The position numbers were made by a program, and so were the translations under genes. 64,000 nt of DNA, taken from positions 3,143,501 to 3,207,500 of the forward strand of contig NZ_CP082333.1 in assembly GCF_019890935.1 (NCBI RefSeq), given 5' to 3'. The stretch comes from Exiguobacterium acetylicum. GTDB taxonomy: Bacteria; Bacillota; Bacilli; Exiguobacteriales; Exiguobacteriaceae. Shown piece after piece: positions 26,889-35,510 of this stretch. Positions within the stretch are counted from its first letter, which is position 1. Every line of letters starts with the position of its first letter. Under the pieces are notes generated by a model. The model saw only the letters and a list, made by a program, of their open reading frames with translations. It was not told the DNA's origin and made no database searches.

Positions 26889-27887
26889 ATGAAAAAGAAC
26901 TTTTGGCAGGACCTACCACGACCATTTTTCGTCTTAGCACCGATGGAAGACGTCACCGATGTCGTCTTCCGCCACGTCGTCGCAAAAGCGGCGCGTCCGG
27001 ACGTCTTCTTCACGGAATTCACGAATACAGAAAGCTACTGTCATCCGAAAGGCAAACAGAGCGTCCGCGGACGTCTCGAGTTCACGGAGGATGAACAACC
27101 AATGGTTGCTCACATCTGGGGCGACAAACCGGAATATTTCCGCGAAATGAGCATCGGCATGGCAGAGATGGGCTTTAGCGGAATCGACATCAACATGGGC
27201 TGTCCCGTCCATAACGTTGCTGTTAACGGTAAAGGCTCCGGCTTGATCAATCGTCCGGAAGTCGCGGCTGAACTGATCCAAGCTGCAAAAGCGGGCGGTC
27301 TCCCAGTCAGCGTCAAAACGCGTCTCGGCTATACGAAGGTCGAAGAGTGGCACGATTGGTTGCGCCACATCCTCGAGCAAGATATCGCGAACCTCTCGAT
27401 TCATCTCCGGACACGTAAAGAGATGAGCGCCGTTCCAGCGCACTTCGAATTGATTCCGGAAATCAAGAAGTTACGCGATGAGATCGCACCACAGACGTTA
27501 CTGACGATCAACGGGGATATCAACGATCGCCAACACGGGCTTGAACTCGTCGAGAAATACGGTGTCGACGGTGTCATGATCGGTCGCGGGATCTTCCACA
27601 ACCCGTTTGCATTCGAAGTCGAGAAAAAAGAACATTCGAGCCAAGAACTCCTCGATTTGTTACGTCTGCAGCTTGATTTGCATGATCATTACTCGGCTCA
27701 ATTCGAGCCACGTCTCTTCAAGCCATTACGCCGGTTCTTCAAGATTTACGTCCGCGGATTCCGCGGTGCGAGTGAACTGCGGGTCAAATTGATGGAGACG
27801 AACTCAACGGATGAAGTGCGTGCTTTACTCGACGCCTTCGTTGAAGAAGAAGGGATTCACGAGGTCAACTCGTTTTCAATTTCATGA
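26889..27887 (+). CDS. dus: tRNA-dihydrouridine synthase
   Basis: A 332-residue FMN enzyme that reduces uridines in the D-loop of tRNA using NADPH. The N-terminal [15 protein letters not shown], the active-site stretch [22 protein letters not shown] (catalytic Cys near residue 100) and SVKTRLGY mark the family, with [12 protein letters not shown] near the end of the barrel. The closest well-known groups are DusB/DusC-like; Bacillales usually have more than one dus, so the target position is not assigned. The ATG follows AAGGAAAGGGTTTAATATACT, and the gene has its own terminator. Confidence 0.92.
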   Translation: MKKNFWQDLPRPFFVLAPMEDVTDVVFRHVVAKAARPDVFFTEFTNTESYCHPKGKQSVRGRLEFTEDEQPMVAHIWGDKPEYFREMSIGMAEMGFSGIDINMGCPVHNVAVNGKGSGLINRPEVAAELIQAAKAGGLPVSVKTRLGYTKVEEWHDWLRHILEQDIANLSIHLRTRKEMSAVPAHFELIPEIKKLRDEIAPQTLLTINGDINDRQHGLELVEKYGVDGVMIGRGIFHNPFAFEVEKKEHSSQELLDLLRLQLDLHDHYSAQFEPRLFKPLRRFFKIYVRGFRGASELRVKLMETNSTDEVRALLDAFVEEEGIHEVNSFSIS

Positions 27888-27892
27888 TACGT

Positions 27893-27924
27893 AAAAGAGA
27901 AGTCGAATACGACTTCTCTTTTTT
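27893..27924 (+). terminator. Intrinsic terminator after dus
   Basis: The stem AAAAGAGAAGTCG / CGACTTCTCTTTT, ending in six T, follows the stop codon. Confidence 0.9.
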
Positions 27925-27942
27925 GGACAGGAGGACTAACGA

Positions 27943-28434
27943 ATGAGTATGCGCATTGGTGAAGTAGCAGAACGGATGGGAATTTCAACTTCCGCGATTC
28001 GGTTTTATGATCGCAAAGGGTTACTTCCGTTTGTCGATCGTGATGAGCACGGGCGACGGCAATTCAAGGAAAATGATTTCAATTATATTGAAACAATCGA
28101 TTGTCTGAAACGGAGCGGTGTGCCGATTAAAACGATTGCGACGTTTATTGAATTATGTATGCAAGGCGATGCCTCTCTTCGTCAGAGATACGACTATTTG
28201 GATGAAGAAGAACGACATCTACAAGCAAAAATCGAGGAATTACAAGCGCAACAAGCATTTCTTCGCTTCAAGAAGTGGTACTACAAAACAGCCATCGAAG
28301 CTGGAACCGAATCACTTCACTTCATACCTGGCACCACTCTGTTCCAACCGGATCTTCAAGAACAATTTGAGCGTCTTTTGGCAGCAGGACAGTCCATCGA
28401 TGCTCTGACTCATCTTGATGAGCAAAGGGGTTGA
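27943..28434 (+). CDS. MerR family transcriptional regulator
   Basis: A 163-residue regulator with an N-terminal MerR winged helix (MRIGEVAERMGISTSAIRFYDRKGLLP, residues 3-29), a middle IDCLKRSGVPIKTIATFI helix and a coiled-coil dimerisation helix (about residues 85-115). It lacks the cysteine clusters of metal sensors and resembles the AdhR/YraB-type subgroup that senses reactive aldehydes or other electrophiles; it has cysteines at positions in IDCLKRSG and ELCMQGD that could matter. The SDR gene downstream has a 19-bp-spacer promoter with a dyad in the spacer, the standard MerR target design, and that promoter begins inside this gene's stop codon. Confidence 0.9.
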   Translation: MSMRIGEVAERMGISTSAIRFYDRKGLLPFVDRDEHGRRQFKENDFNYIETIDCLKRSGVPIKTIATFIELCMQGDASLRQRYDYLDEEERHLQAKIEELQAQQAFLRFKKWYYKTAIEAGTESLHFIPGTTLFQPDLQEQFERLLAAGQSIDALTHLDEQRG

Positions 28435-28461
28435 CTTAAACTAAGGTTTAACCGATAAAGT
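28431..28461 (+). promoter_or_regulatory. MerR-type promoter with 19-bp spacer
   Basis: TTGACT (28431-28436), a 19-bp spacer and TAAAGT (28456-28461) drive the SDR gene. The spacer carries the palindrome TTAAAC-TAAG-GTTTAA (28436-28451). Over-long spacers with a central dyad are diagnostic of MerR-activated promoters. The -35 box overlaps the stop codon of the merR gene. Confidence 0.85.
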
Positions 28462-28494
28462 CGAGATAATCATACAGAAAGAAGGGATTATCTC

Positions 28495-29226
28495 ATGAAT
28501 AAACCATTAGTCGTCATTACAGGTGCAAGCTCGGGATTCGGTGCTGAAATTGCCAAACGTTTTAACAAGGAAGGGTTTCCGCTCTTATTACTTGGAAGAC
28601 GTCTTGAGAAAATGGAGCAACTTCCACTCGATTTTGAGCATGTCCTTCTTAAACAAGTCGACGTGACAGATCTTACTGCTTTTAAATCTGCTGTTCGGGA
28701 AGCAGAAGAACGTTATGGAAAAACCGATCTTCTCATCAATAATGCCGGTGTCATGTTGCTCGGTAACATCGAGACGCAACAACCTGAGGAATGGCAGACG
28801 ATGCTCGACACGAATGTCCGAGGTGTGTTGAACGGGATGCAAATCGTGCTTGAGGATATGAAAAATCGTCAGCATGGGACGATCCTCAACATGTCTTCCA
28901 TTGCCGGCTTCAAAGCGTTTGTGAATCATGCTGCTTACGTTGCAAGTAAGTTTGGTGTCCATGGAGCAACGGAAACGATTCGCCAAGAAGTCGCCGAACA
29001 CAATGTTCGGGTTTCTCTCGTCTCTCCTGGATATGCAGAAACAGAATTACTGCACCATGTCACGAATGAAGCACTTGTCTCAGGAATTGAAGATTGGAAG
29101 TCAACGATTGGTGGTATCACGCTTGATCCACGTCATGTGGCGGATACGGTTTTCTTCATCTACTCTATGCCGCAAGACGTCACTGTACGTGAAGTTGCGT
29201 TAGCGATCACGAAACAAACACCATGA
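28495..29226 (+). CDS. SDR family NAD(P)-dependent oxidoreductase
   Basis: A 243-residue classical short-chain dehydrogenase. The nucleotide-binding motif is TGASSGFGAEIAKRF (residues 9-23), the NNAGV motif follows at about residue 82, catalytic Ser is in LNMSSIAGF, and catalytic Tyr-x3-Lys is AYVASKFG (near residue 148). The substrate is unknown; this is the YdfG/serine-dehydrogenase-like group. Its promoter is of the MerR type and the regulator gene is directly upstream, so it is probably induced by the ligand or stress sensed there. The ATG follows AGAAAGAAGGGATTATCTC. Confidence 0.92.
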   Translation: MNKPLVVITGASSGFGAEIAKRFNKEGFPLLLLGRRLEKMEQLPLDFEHVLLKQVDVTDLTAFKSAVREAEERYGKTDLLINNAGVMLLGNIETQQPEEWQTMLDTNVRGVLNGMQIVLEDMKNRQHGTILNMSSIAGFKAFVNHAAYVASKFGVHGATETIRQEVAEHNVRVSLVSPGYAETELLHHVTNEALVSGIEDWKSTIGGITLDPRHVADTVFFIYSMPQDVTVREVALAITKQTP

Positions 29227-29235
29227 TCCTAGAAC

Positions 29236-29272
29236 AAAGCACGCCTCCTCGACTTGAGGAAGCGTGCTTTTT
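29236..29272 (+). terminator. Terminator between SDR gene and the opposite-strand gene
   Basis: The stem AAAGCACGCCTCCTC / GAGGAAGCGTGCTTT is followed by T residues. It lies between convergent genes. Confidence 0.88.
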
Positions 29273-29276
29273 CGTG

Positions 29277-29798
29277 TCACCAGCGTTCGACGGTTTGCCG
29301 CGTATCTGCACACCATTGTTCAAAGTCAGACTGATGCGTCAGCGATAAGAAACGTCGTTTGCCGAGTCGCCGATCGAGCCGTGCGATGCCACGGATGAAA
29401 GGATGTGGATGAACAAGCGCTTGTTCGAACGCGAGGTTCGGGTACTGCAACAAGTCCTGTTGGATTTCGTAGTTCGCTACGTATCCGTCCTGTTTGACCT
29501 GTCGTTCGATCTCCGCCGATAACGCATGCGACTGTTTCAACCAGTCGGACTGCCATAATTCTCGGAAGGATGCTTCTGGTTTATCCGGTAACTGTGTAGC
29601 TTGTAACGCATAACGCCGCTCCACTTCCCGTTCGAATCGAAAGTCGTCTGCTCCGAGAATCTCTTCACCGTCAAACGTCACCCAGACGCGACTAGGACTA
29701 TCTTGAATCCGGTAGACGGCTGCATGAAAAGCAATCCGTCCCTGTAACGACGGGGCAAGCAGTTGCTCGACCCGTTTTTTGATGATGGAAAACTGCAC
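29277..29798 (-). CDS. Conserved hypothetical protein (possibly the SF0329 family)
   Basis: A 173-residue soluble protein with no signal peptide or membrane helix. The start is GTG at 29798 after AAAGGACGGATTGC. The N-terminus FSIIKKRVEQLLAPSLQGRIAFHAAVYR followed by RVWVTFDGEEILGADDF recalls the poorly characterised SF0329-type proteins, but this is from memory and not secure. The C-terminal part carries RGIARLDRRLGKRRFLSL. It starts 31 bp after the GH3 gene on the same strand and may be the third gene of that transcript. Confidence 0.6.
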   Translation of the reverse strand: MQFSIIKKRVEQLLAPSLQGRIAFHAAVYRIQDSPSRVWVTFDGEEILGADDFRFEREVERRYALQATQLPDKPEASFRELWQSDWLKQSHALSAEIERQVKQDGYVANYEIQQDLLQYPNLAFEQALVHPHPFIRGIARLDRRLGKRRFLSLTHQSDFEQWCADTRQTVERW

Positions 29799-29829
29799 GC
29801 AATCCGTCCTTTCCGTCCGGCTAATCTAA

Positions 29830-32589
29830 TCAGCCGTTCTTCATATGAAACGATTCCGCAAGCGTAAACGTCAACTCTTTTAACTCGAGACCACCGAGTG
29901 CAAAGTAGAGTTTCAGATAGTTGTGTGGGTTGAAGACGAAGACGTCCTTCGTCTGACTGACCCACTCGCCGTTCGTTCCGTTGAAGGTGAAGGTCGCGAC
30001 CGGCATGTTGTTCGCAAACAATGTCACTGGCATCTGCGCCAGTTCACCAGCATTCGAACGTGCCGTCAACGTGACCTGATACATCCCTGTCTCTTCCGCC
30101 GTGACAGCGAAGACATGACTGCTTCCTGTCGTCGTCGTGACGTCCGTTAACGGGAAGGCATCTCCACTGATGAGGCGTTGGTGCGAGACCGCTTGCTCTT
30201 CGAGCGTCTCTTCTTCGACCGGTGCCCCGAGGACCTCGACAGGTGACGCCGTTCCCATCACACGGTCCATGACCGGTGAGCGTAACAGGAACTGACAGAT
30301 GTTCGCGGCACTCCGCAGTAACTCGGAACGTCGAAGTGTTCCGTCAGCGAGAGCCGTCAATGTATCATCCTCGAACGGATTCGTTCCCGGTTCGCCGACG
30401 ACCATGTAGAGATCGTTTTGCGAACGGACCATCGTCGCCGTTTGCTGACGGTTTGCTTCCGTTCCTTCGGCGTTGATCTTCGCCCACCAGTCGGTCATGA
30501 CGATTCCGTCAAAGCCCCACTCATTGCGCAAAATACGTGTGTTCTGATCATATAAGCCGGCAGTCCAGATCCCATTGATGGCACCATACGTCGTCATGAT
30601 CGAGTAGGCTTTCCCGTCTTTGACGGCCATCTCAAACCCTTTCAGGTACAACTCACGTAACGCCCGTTCTGATACGATCGAATCCAGATCATGCCGATGG
30701 AATTCTTGGTTGTTGGCACTGAAGTGTTTCAACGTTCCCGTCACACCAACACGGTGCATGCCGTCGAGTTGTGCCACTGCCATTTTTCCAGTCAGATACG
30801 AATCTTCCGAGAAATACTCGAAGTTCCGTCCATTGAGTGGATGGCGGTGAAGGTTCATCCCGGGTCCAAGCAACGTATCAATCTCGTTCTTCCGTAACTC
30901 AAGACCGGTCATCTCAAATAGATCGGCAATCAATGTTGTGTTAAACGTCGAGGCAAGCAACGTTCCGTTCGGTAACGAGAAGGCTTTCGTCCCGATGTCC
31001 ATCCGGATTCCAGATGGACCATCTGCACAACAGCCTGCTGGAATGCCGAGTGCTTCGAGTTCTGTCGTCACGCCACCGAAGGCGCCCGCCGTTCCTGGTG
31101 TGACGCGAGGTGAGTTCATCCCTTCGCCCCGGACGATCGCAGCGAGATCCGCATCCGTCAATTGATCGAGAAACGTCTCGAGCGTGACCCGTCCTTCTTT
31201 GACGTCGCGTAACTTCCAACCGGCATCTTCCGTCTGCGTCCGTTCAACAGGACGCTCCTGTTGACGACGTTGTTCCGGATCGATCGTCCGTAGTGGTGTC
31301 GCTTCATACGTCACCGTATATCCCGTTTCGGTCGCTTGTGGTTTGATACGTTCAAACGCCGTCACCGGTGCCATGTTCTCCGTTAAGACGTCCGTGACGT
31401 CAAGCGTCTCGACGGAATGGCTTGCGACTGGAACCGCCGACCGGACGTCCGTTCCAAGATAGAGCTGATACGTGCCAGGTTCGATGACATAAGACGATTT
31501 ATGCCCGGTGACACCACTATCGTCATAACTCGCAAATGAGGCGAACGGTACGACGAGTGTGAGAGATTCTTGCTCGCCTGGTGCGAGTTCTTTTGTCTTT
31601 CCGAACGTAACGAGTTGACGCGTCGGGTTCCCGAGTTGTCCTTGTGGTTTCTCGAGATAACCTTGTACGACTTCCTTCCCGCTCGTCTGACCGGTATTCG
31701 TCACCGTCGCTGTAACCGTCCAAGCATCATCTGACGTCGTCACGTCTGTCGTAAGGTCGAACGACGTATACGATAACCCATAACCGAACGGATACAAGAC
31801 TGCTTTCGGTGCGAACGTCTCGAAATAACGGTACCCGACATAGATGTCTTCTTGATACAACGCACGATCGGCATGACCGAAGTGTGGTGTCGATGGATAA
31901 TCATCGAGTGAACGGACGATCGTATCCGGTAATTTTCCGGACGGTGAGACGCGGCCGAGCAAGAGATCACTCAATCCAGTTCCGCCTTCCATTCCTCCTT
32001 GCCACGCGTAGAGGACAGCACTTGGCGTCGTCTCTTCGACCCAGCGCATATCGATGATGTTCCCAACGTTCAAGACGACGACGGTTTTTTTGAAAGATGT
32101 CGTCACGAGACGGAGCATCTCCTGTTCCGTCTCCGTTAAAAAATAACTCCCTGGATCCGCTGTATTGTCGCGATCTTCCCCAGCCGTACGACCAATCATG
32201 ATCAAGGCAACATCGGAGTCAAGTGCTGCTTGCTGAACGAGTGTCGCGTCAAGCGGCATCTCTTCTTGCGACCACGGCTCGGCTGCCCAGCCTTCCCCTT
32301 GGTCAAACGGATGGTCTTCAATCCAGTTCTCGTACGCCTTGAGGACGTCTGCGTTCAACGTTACGTCTTCGCGTAGCATATCGAGCGGACTGACGACGTT
32401 CGTAACGTTGACCATCCCGCCTGATCCTGTTCCACTTTTATAGTAGTTGAACTGATTACGTCCGAAGACAGCGACCGTCGATGCGGGTTGTAACGGGAGT
32501 ACACCATCATTTTGTAAGAGGACCGCCCCTTCCGCGACGGTTTGTCGTGCGAGTTTTGTATAGGCTTGCCAATCGAGTGTGTATGTCAT
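29830..32589 (-). CDS. GH3 beta-glucosidase with permuted domain order
   Basis: A 919-residue glycoside hydrolase family 3 protein. The order is reversed relative to common GH3 enzymes: the alpha/beta sandwich (GH3 C-domain, about residues 20-270, ending in YPFGYGLSYTSF) comes first, then a fibronectin-III-like domain (about 275-390), and the TIM-barrel GH3 N-domain last (about 465-790). The nucleophile is D700 in GIVMTDWW, and the KHF (621-623) and GRNFEYFSEDSYLTG (587-601) substrate segments are intact. About 115 further C-terminal residues are beta-rich and may be a carbohydrate-binding appendage. There is no signal peptide, so it acts in the cytoplasm. It is 16 bp behind the esterase gene in one operon. 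Confidence 0.93.
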   Translation of the reverse strand: MTYTLDWQAYTKLARQTVAEGAVLLQNDGVLPLQPASTVAVFGRNQFNYYKSGTGSGGMVNVTNVVSPLDMLREDVTLNADVLKAYENWIEDHPFDQGEGWAAEPWSQEEMPLDATLVQQAALDSDVALIMIGRTAGEDRDNTADPGSYFLTETEQEMLRLVTTSFKKTVVVLNVGNIIDMRWVEETTPSAVLYAWQGGMEGGTGLSDLLLGRVSPSGKLPDTIVRSLDDYPSTPHFGHADRALYQEDIYVGYRYFETFAPKAVLYPFGYGLSYTSFDLTTDVTTSDDAWTVTATVTNTGQTSGKEVVQGYLEKPQGQLGNPTRQLVTFGKTKELAPGEQESLTLVVPFASFASYDDSGVTGHKSSYVIEPGTYQLYLGTDVRSAVPVASHSVETLDVTDVLTENMAPVTAFERIKPQATETGYTVTYEATPLRTIDPEQRRQQERPVERTQTEDAGWKLRDVKEGRVTLETFLDQLTDADLAAIVRGEGMNSPRVTPGTAGAFGGVTTELEALGIPAGCCADGPSGIRMDIGTKAFSLPNGTLLASTFNTTLIADLFEMTGLELRKNEIDTLLGPGMNLHRHPLNGRNFEYFSEDSYLTGKMAVAQLDGMHRVGVTGTLKHFSANNQEFHRHDLDSIVSERALRELYLKGFEMAVKDGKAYSIMTTYGAINGIWTAGLYDQNTRILRNEWGFDGIVMTDWWAKINAEGTEANRQQTATMVRSQNDLYMVVGEPGTNPFEDDTLTALADGTLRRSELLRSAANICQFLLRSPVMDRVMGTASPVEVLGAPVEEETLEEQAVSHQRLISGDAFPLTDVTTTTGSSHVFAVTAEETGMYQVTLTARSNAGELAQMPVTLFANNMPVATFTFNGTNGEWVSQTKDVFVFNPHNYLKLYFALGGLELKELTFTLAESFHMKNG

Positions 32590-32605
32590 ACGTCATCCAC
32601 CTTTA

Positions 32606-33685
32606 TTAGTTAGTTTGAGAAAAGAGTCGTTTTAAGTCCTTCGCGATTTCGTCTAAGCTGTCTTCGGCTTGCGGATACAGACCGAGTTTATCAAGAAAGG
32701 CATGTTCCATCCCGCGGTAGTGGAGATAACGAGTCTTGACGCCGGCGCGCGCGAGCTTTTTCGCATACGCTTCTCCTTCGAGACGTAAGTAATCAAACTC
32801 TCCCGTAATGACGAGTGCCTCTGGTAGATCGTCGAGCGTCGCGAACAACGGTGAAATCCGTTGATCCGTCGAATCACTTGCTTGAACGTACCATTGCTCG
32901 AGGACACCTTCTTCATCTTGAAGCGACAAAATGATTCGTTCGAGTAACTGCGGTTCCGTTTGTCGGTCATACGCTTCAAGCGTCCAGTCATATTCCGAAT
33001 TCGGATGTTCCCCGACATTGACGACCGGATAATACAAGACTTGATAGCGGATATACGGCGTCGGACGCTCGCGGTCGAGCAAACAACAGACCGTCGCTAA
33101 GTTCCCACCGGCACTATCACCGGCAACCGCGATTGCGCCTGGATCAATCCCAAGTCGGTCAGCGTGTTCAACTGCCCAATCGATCGATGCATGACAATCT
33201 TCAAGCCCTGTTGGAAACGGATGCTCGGGTGCCAATCGGTAGCCGACCGACAAGACGGCGACGTTCGCTTTATCGGCTAATGCCTTACATGGATTCTCGA
33301 CCGTCTCGAGCGTGCCACCGAAAAAACCACCGCCATGGAAATAGACGACGAGCGGGAGCGGACGCGCTGCTTCCGGACGATACAGCCGTGCTTCGATCGT
33401 GGTATCGGGTCTTGGAATCGCAAAGACGTCTGTTGCAATCTGTCGGGTCGTCACGTCTTCGTTGTTCCACCCCATGCCAGCACGCGCCAATTCAACTGGC
33501 GACGCCCCTTCTGGAATCGAGACCGATGGACGCTGCGTGAGAACGACCTCACGGACACGCGGATCGAGTGTTCCCGGAGCTGAGACGTCAGGAATCGGCT
33601 TATCGACGATTTCGAGTCCGTCTTGATGAATCGATGAACGATTTCGCAACGTTCGTAGCAAATCTTGCATCGAGGCAGTAGACAA
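32606..33685 (-). CDS. Alpha/beta hydrolase, HSL-type esterase
   Basis: A 359-residue esterase of the hormone-sensitive-lipase family (alpha/beta-hydrolase fold 3). The oxyanion motif is VVYFHGGGFFGG (near residue 113), the nucleophile is in GDSAGGN, the acid is in TGEFDYLRLEGEAY and the histidine in MEHAFL. About 95 N-terminal residues form a cap. The start is a TTG at 33685 after GAAAGGAAGCGATTCAT. It is the first gene of a unit with the GH3 beta-glucosidase. The pairing suggests removal of acyl or aryl ester decorations from a plant glycoside or oligosaccharide before the glucosidase acts (inference). Confidence 0.9.
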   Translation of the reverse strand: MSTASMQDLLRTLRNRSSIHQDGLEIVDKPIPDVSAPGTLDPRVREVVLTQRPSVSIPEGASPVELARAGMGWNNEDVTTRQIATDVFAIPRPDTTIEARLYRPEAARPLPLVVYFHGGGFFGGTLETVENPCKALADKANVAVLSVGYRLAPEHPFPTGLEDCHASIDWAVEHADRLGIDPGAIAVAGDSAGGNLATVCCLLDRERPTPYIRYQVLYYPVVNVGEHPNSEYDWTLEAYDRQTEPQLLERIILSLQDEEGVLEQWYVQASDSTDQRISPLFATLDDLPEALVITGEFDYLRLEGEAYAKKLARAGVKTRYLHYRGMEHAFLDKLGLYPQAEDSLDEIAKDLKRLFSQTN

Positions 33686-33714
33686 ATGAATCGCTTCCTT
33701 TCTTATTCAAATCG

Positions 33715-33736
33715 TTATCGAAAGCGCTTTCGATAA
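33715..33736. promoter_or_regulatory. Perfect 22-bp operator palindrome
   Basis: The half-site TTATCGAAAGC is repeated as its exact inverse around a CG centre. This is the shape of LacI-family operators; the core AAAGCGCTTT is also close to a CcpA cre site but differs from the cre consensus at two positions. It lies 30 bp upstream of the esterase start and downstream of the promoter at 33791-33819. Confidence 0.75.
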
Positions 33737-33758
33737 CAGTTAAAAAAATTTCGAATGC

Positions 33759-33776
33759 CTCTTTTTTAAAAAAGAG
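33759..33776. repeat. 18-bp AT palindrome in the esterase leader
   Basis: CTCTTTTTTAAAAAAGAG is a perfect palindrome between the promoter and the operator. In RNA it would have no proper loop at full pairing, so its role is unclear. Confidence 0.5.
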
Positions 33777-33790
33777 ACCGCTTACATCAT

Positions 33791-33819
33791 AATATACCTG
33801 TCTTTGACAGACGAAGCAA
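33791..33819 (-). promoter_or_regulatory. Promoter of the esterase/beta-glucosidase operon
   Basis: On the minus strand TTGCTT (33819-33814), a 17-bp spacer and TATATT (33796-33791) form a good housekeeping promoter. The palindromic operator is about 55 bp downstream, a roadblock position. Confidence 0.65.
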
Positions 33820-33831
33820 ATGTTTCACCTA

Positions 33832-33861
33832 AAAAAATCAGCGCAGTCGCCTGCGCTGATC
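33832..33861 (-). terminator. Intrinsic terminator after the DUF4317-like gene
   Basis: On the minus strand ATCAGCGCAG-GCGA-CTGCGCTGAT is followed by seven T. Confidence 0.92.
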
Positions 33862-33862
33862 C

Positions 33863-35050
33863 TCATCGTAATTGTTCTTGTGAAACGATTGTAAAGCCAT
33901 CGATGACCGTGTCTTCCTCGACCTCGATCAACAGGCAGCGTTTCCCTTGATAGTTGACTTGTTTGACGTACTTCAAGTCTTGCGGACTAATTGCGATGTT
34001 CGCGACCTTCGTATTGATTTTAATCGATTTCGCTTCATAGTTCGGGACGATGTTACTCGCTTTCATCTCGTATGTCGGGTCGTCAACGACCGTCTTGAAC
34101 GCCCGTTCGACTTGTTCCGTGCTGACATCTTCGACACCACTTGCCTTGAGCACACGCTCGACTTCCTGAACGTCGAGCATTGGTACTTCTTCCTCACCCT
34201 GATCCTCTTCGACGACGATCAACTGGTTGATGTTTTCATAGACACCGGCTAACGTCTTCGTATCCATCGATTCACCGACGACCGATTTGACGATTTCCTC
34301 GAAGATCGCTTTATCCTCATCTGCCGTGACGATTGGTTGACCGTTCAAGACATTTTCAAGGAAGCCAAAATCCGGTTTATTCGGCTTGCCCGCCGCATAC
34401 AAGACATGATTGACGTCTGCTGCGTTGTCGGTGAAGGTCGGGAAGAGGAATCCACCGATCGGTGATGCCAGTTTGATGACCGGATTGATGAATAAGTTCG
34501 ACTTGAATTCGCGTTCGACAAAATCAAAGACGAGCGATTGTTTCGGTAACTCCGTTAAGTTAAGGCTACCGAGGATGAACGGCGTCGTATAGACGTCGTC
34601 ATTCGGATCGATCTCTGTCTCATCCGCTTGGCGCTTCGTCGTTTTATAGTATTGTCCGCGAATGAACGTGACGACAAGGTCGTTCTCGTACTGAACGTCC
34701 TGAACCATCTTCAACGCCATCGTCTGCATCTGTTCGACCCAGTCCTCCGGCTCTTCCGCATACAGTCCTTCATAAAGAAGCTGCTGCGTATGACCCGTCT
34801 CCCCTTCTTCCGGATGCGTGAACTTGACCTCGAACAGCTTGACGTCGAGTTTTCCACCTAGTACTTTCTTGAAGTTCGCAAGGAACAGTTCCTGTTGCTC
34901 CGGATCAAGCAACGGAAACGGTCGGGCTTCCTCATGATAGATTTCGCTCGTCTCTTTTCGGATATAGACGTTGTAGATTTCATGGATTTTTAGTAAATCG
35001 GCATCCATCTTGAAATGACGACGGATGTCGGCGATGTCTTTTTTATTCAT
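33863..35050 (-). CDS. DUF4317-like protein
   Basis: A 395-residue soluble, acidic protein. The start MNKKDIADIRRHFKMDADLLKIHEIYNVYIRKETSEI is characteristic of a conserved Firmicutes family that I recall as DUF4317. A middle region has LVVTFIRGQYYKTTKR and DDVYTTPFILGSLNLTELPKQSLVFDF, and the last 130 residues have an acidic helix followed by repeated short strands (KINTKVANIAISPQDLKYVKQV). Its function is not known. The ATG follows GAGGAGCTGGTATGC. It is a single gene with a terminator of its own. Confidence 0.75.
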   Translation of the reverse strand: MNKKDIADIRRHFKMDADLLKIHEIYNVYIRKETSEIYHEEARPFPLLDPEQQELFLANFKKVLGGKLDVKLFEVKFTHPEEGETGHTQQLLYEGLYAEEPEDWVEQMQTMALKMVQDVQYENDLVVTFIRGQYYKTTKRQADETEIDPNDDVYTTPFILGSLNLTELPKQSLVFDFVEREFKSNLFINPVIKLASPIGGFLFPTFTDNAADVNHVLYAAGKPNKPDFGFLENVLNGQPIVTADEDKAIFEEIVKSVVGESMDTKTLAGVYENINQLIVVEEDQGEEEVPMLDVQEVERVLKASGVEDVSTEQVERAFKTVVDDPTYEMKASNIVPNYEAKSIKINTKVANIAISPQDLKYVKQVNYQGKRCLLIEVEEDTVIDGFTIVSQEQLR

Positions 35051-35132
35051 GCATACCAGCTCCTCGAATCATTAAAATCCTGCTTCCTGAAAAGCGTACC
35101 ATATGCGAGATGACCCGACATCTTTTAGAAAA

Positions 35133-35330
35133 TCAATGCGCACGGAATGAATACGCGCGTGTGACAGGATTAGCGATCTCATATTCATATTCTTGGTGGG
35201 CGGCGCGAGCTTGCGCGATGCAATTATCTAGTTCTTTTGTGTTGAAATAACGTTGCGCTTCCGTCAACGTGCCACTTACGACTAAAAATACGCCGAACAC
35301 AATCAACCATCCTCTAATTCGTTCGTTCAT
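35133..35330 (-). CDS. Small membrane-anchored protein of unknown function
   Basis: A 65-residue protein. The ATG at 35330 (MNERIRGW) follows AAAGGAGACTACATC. One hydrophobic helix (about residues 7-24, WLIVFGVFLVVSGTL) is followed by a polar helix with two Tyr-Glu repeats. No family is recognised. It is divergent from the secreted nuclease gene. Confidence 0.6.
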   Translation of the reverse strand: MNERIRGWLIVFGVFLVVSGTLTEAQRYFNTKELDNCIAQARAAHQEYEYEIANPVTRAYSFRAH

Positions 35331-35510
35331 GATGTAGTCTCCTTTCTTCTCCACCTAAATCCTAACATCAGACCCTTCAATATAATGACAAAAGTTTAAT
35401 TTTAATAACATTTACACGATATTCATTTTCTCCTAAATAAGTGATGCCATACTAAAAATTGTGAAGGGTGTCTTCACATCATCTCGTCTCATACATAGGA
35501 GGAATGACAC

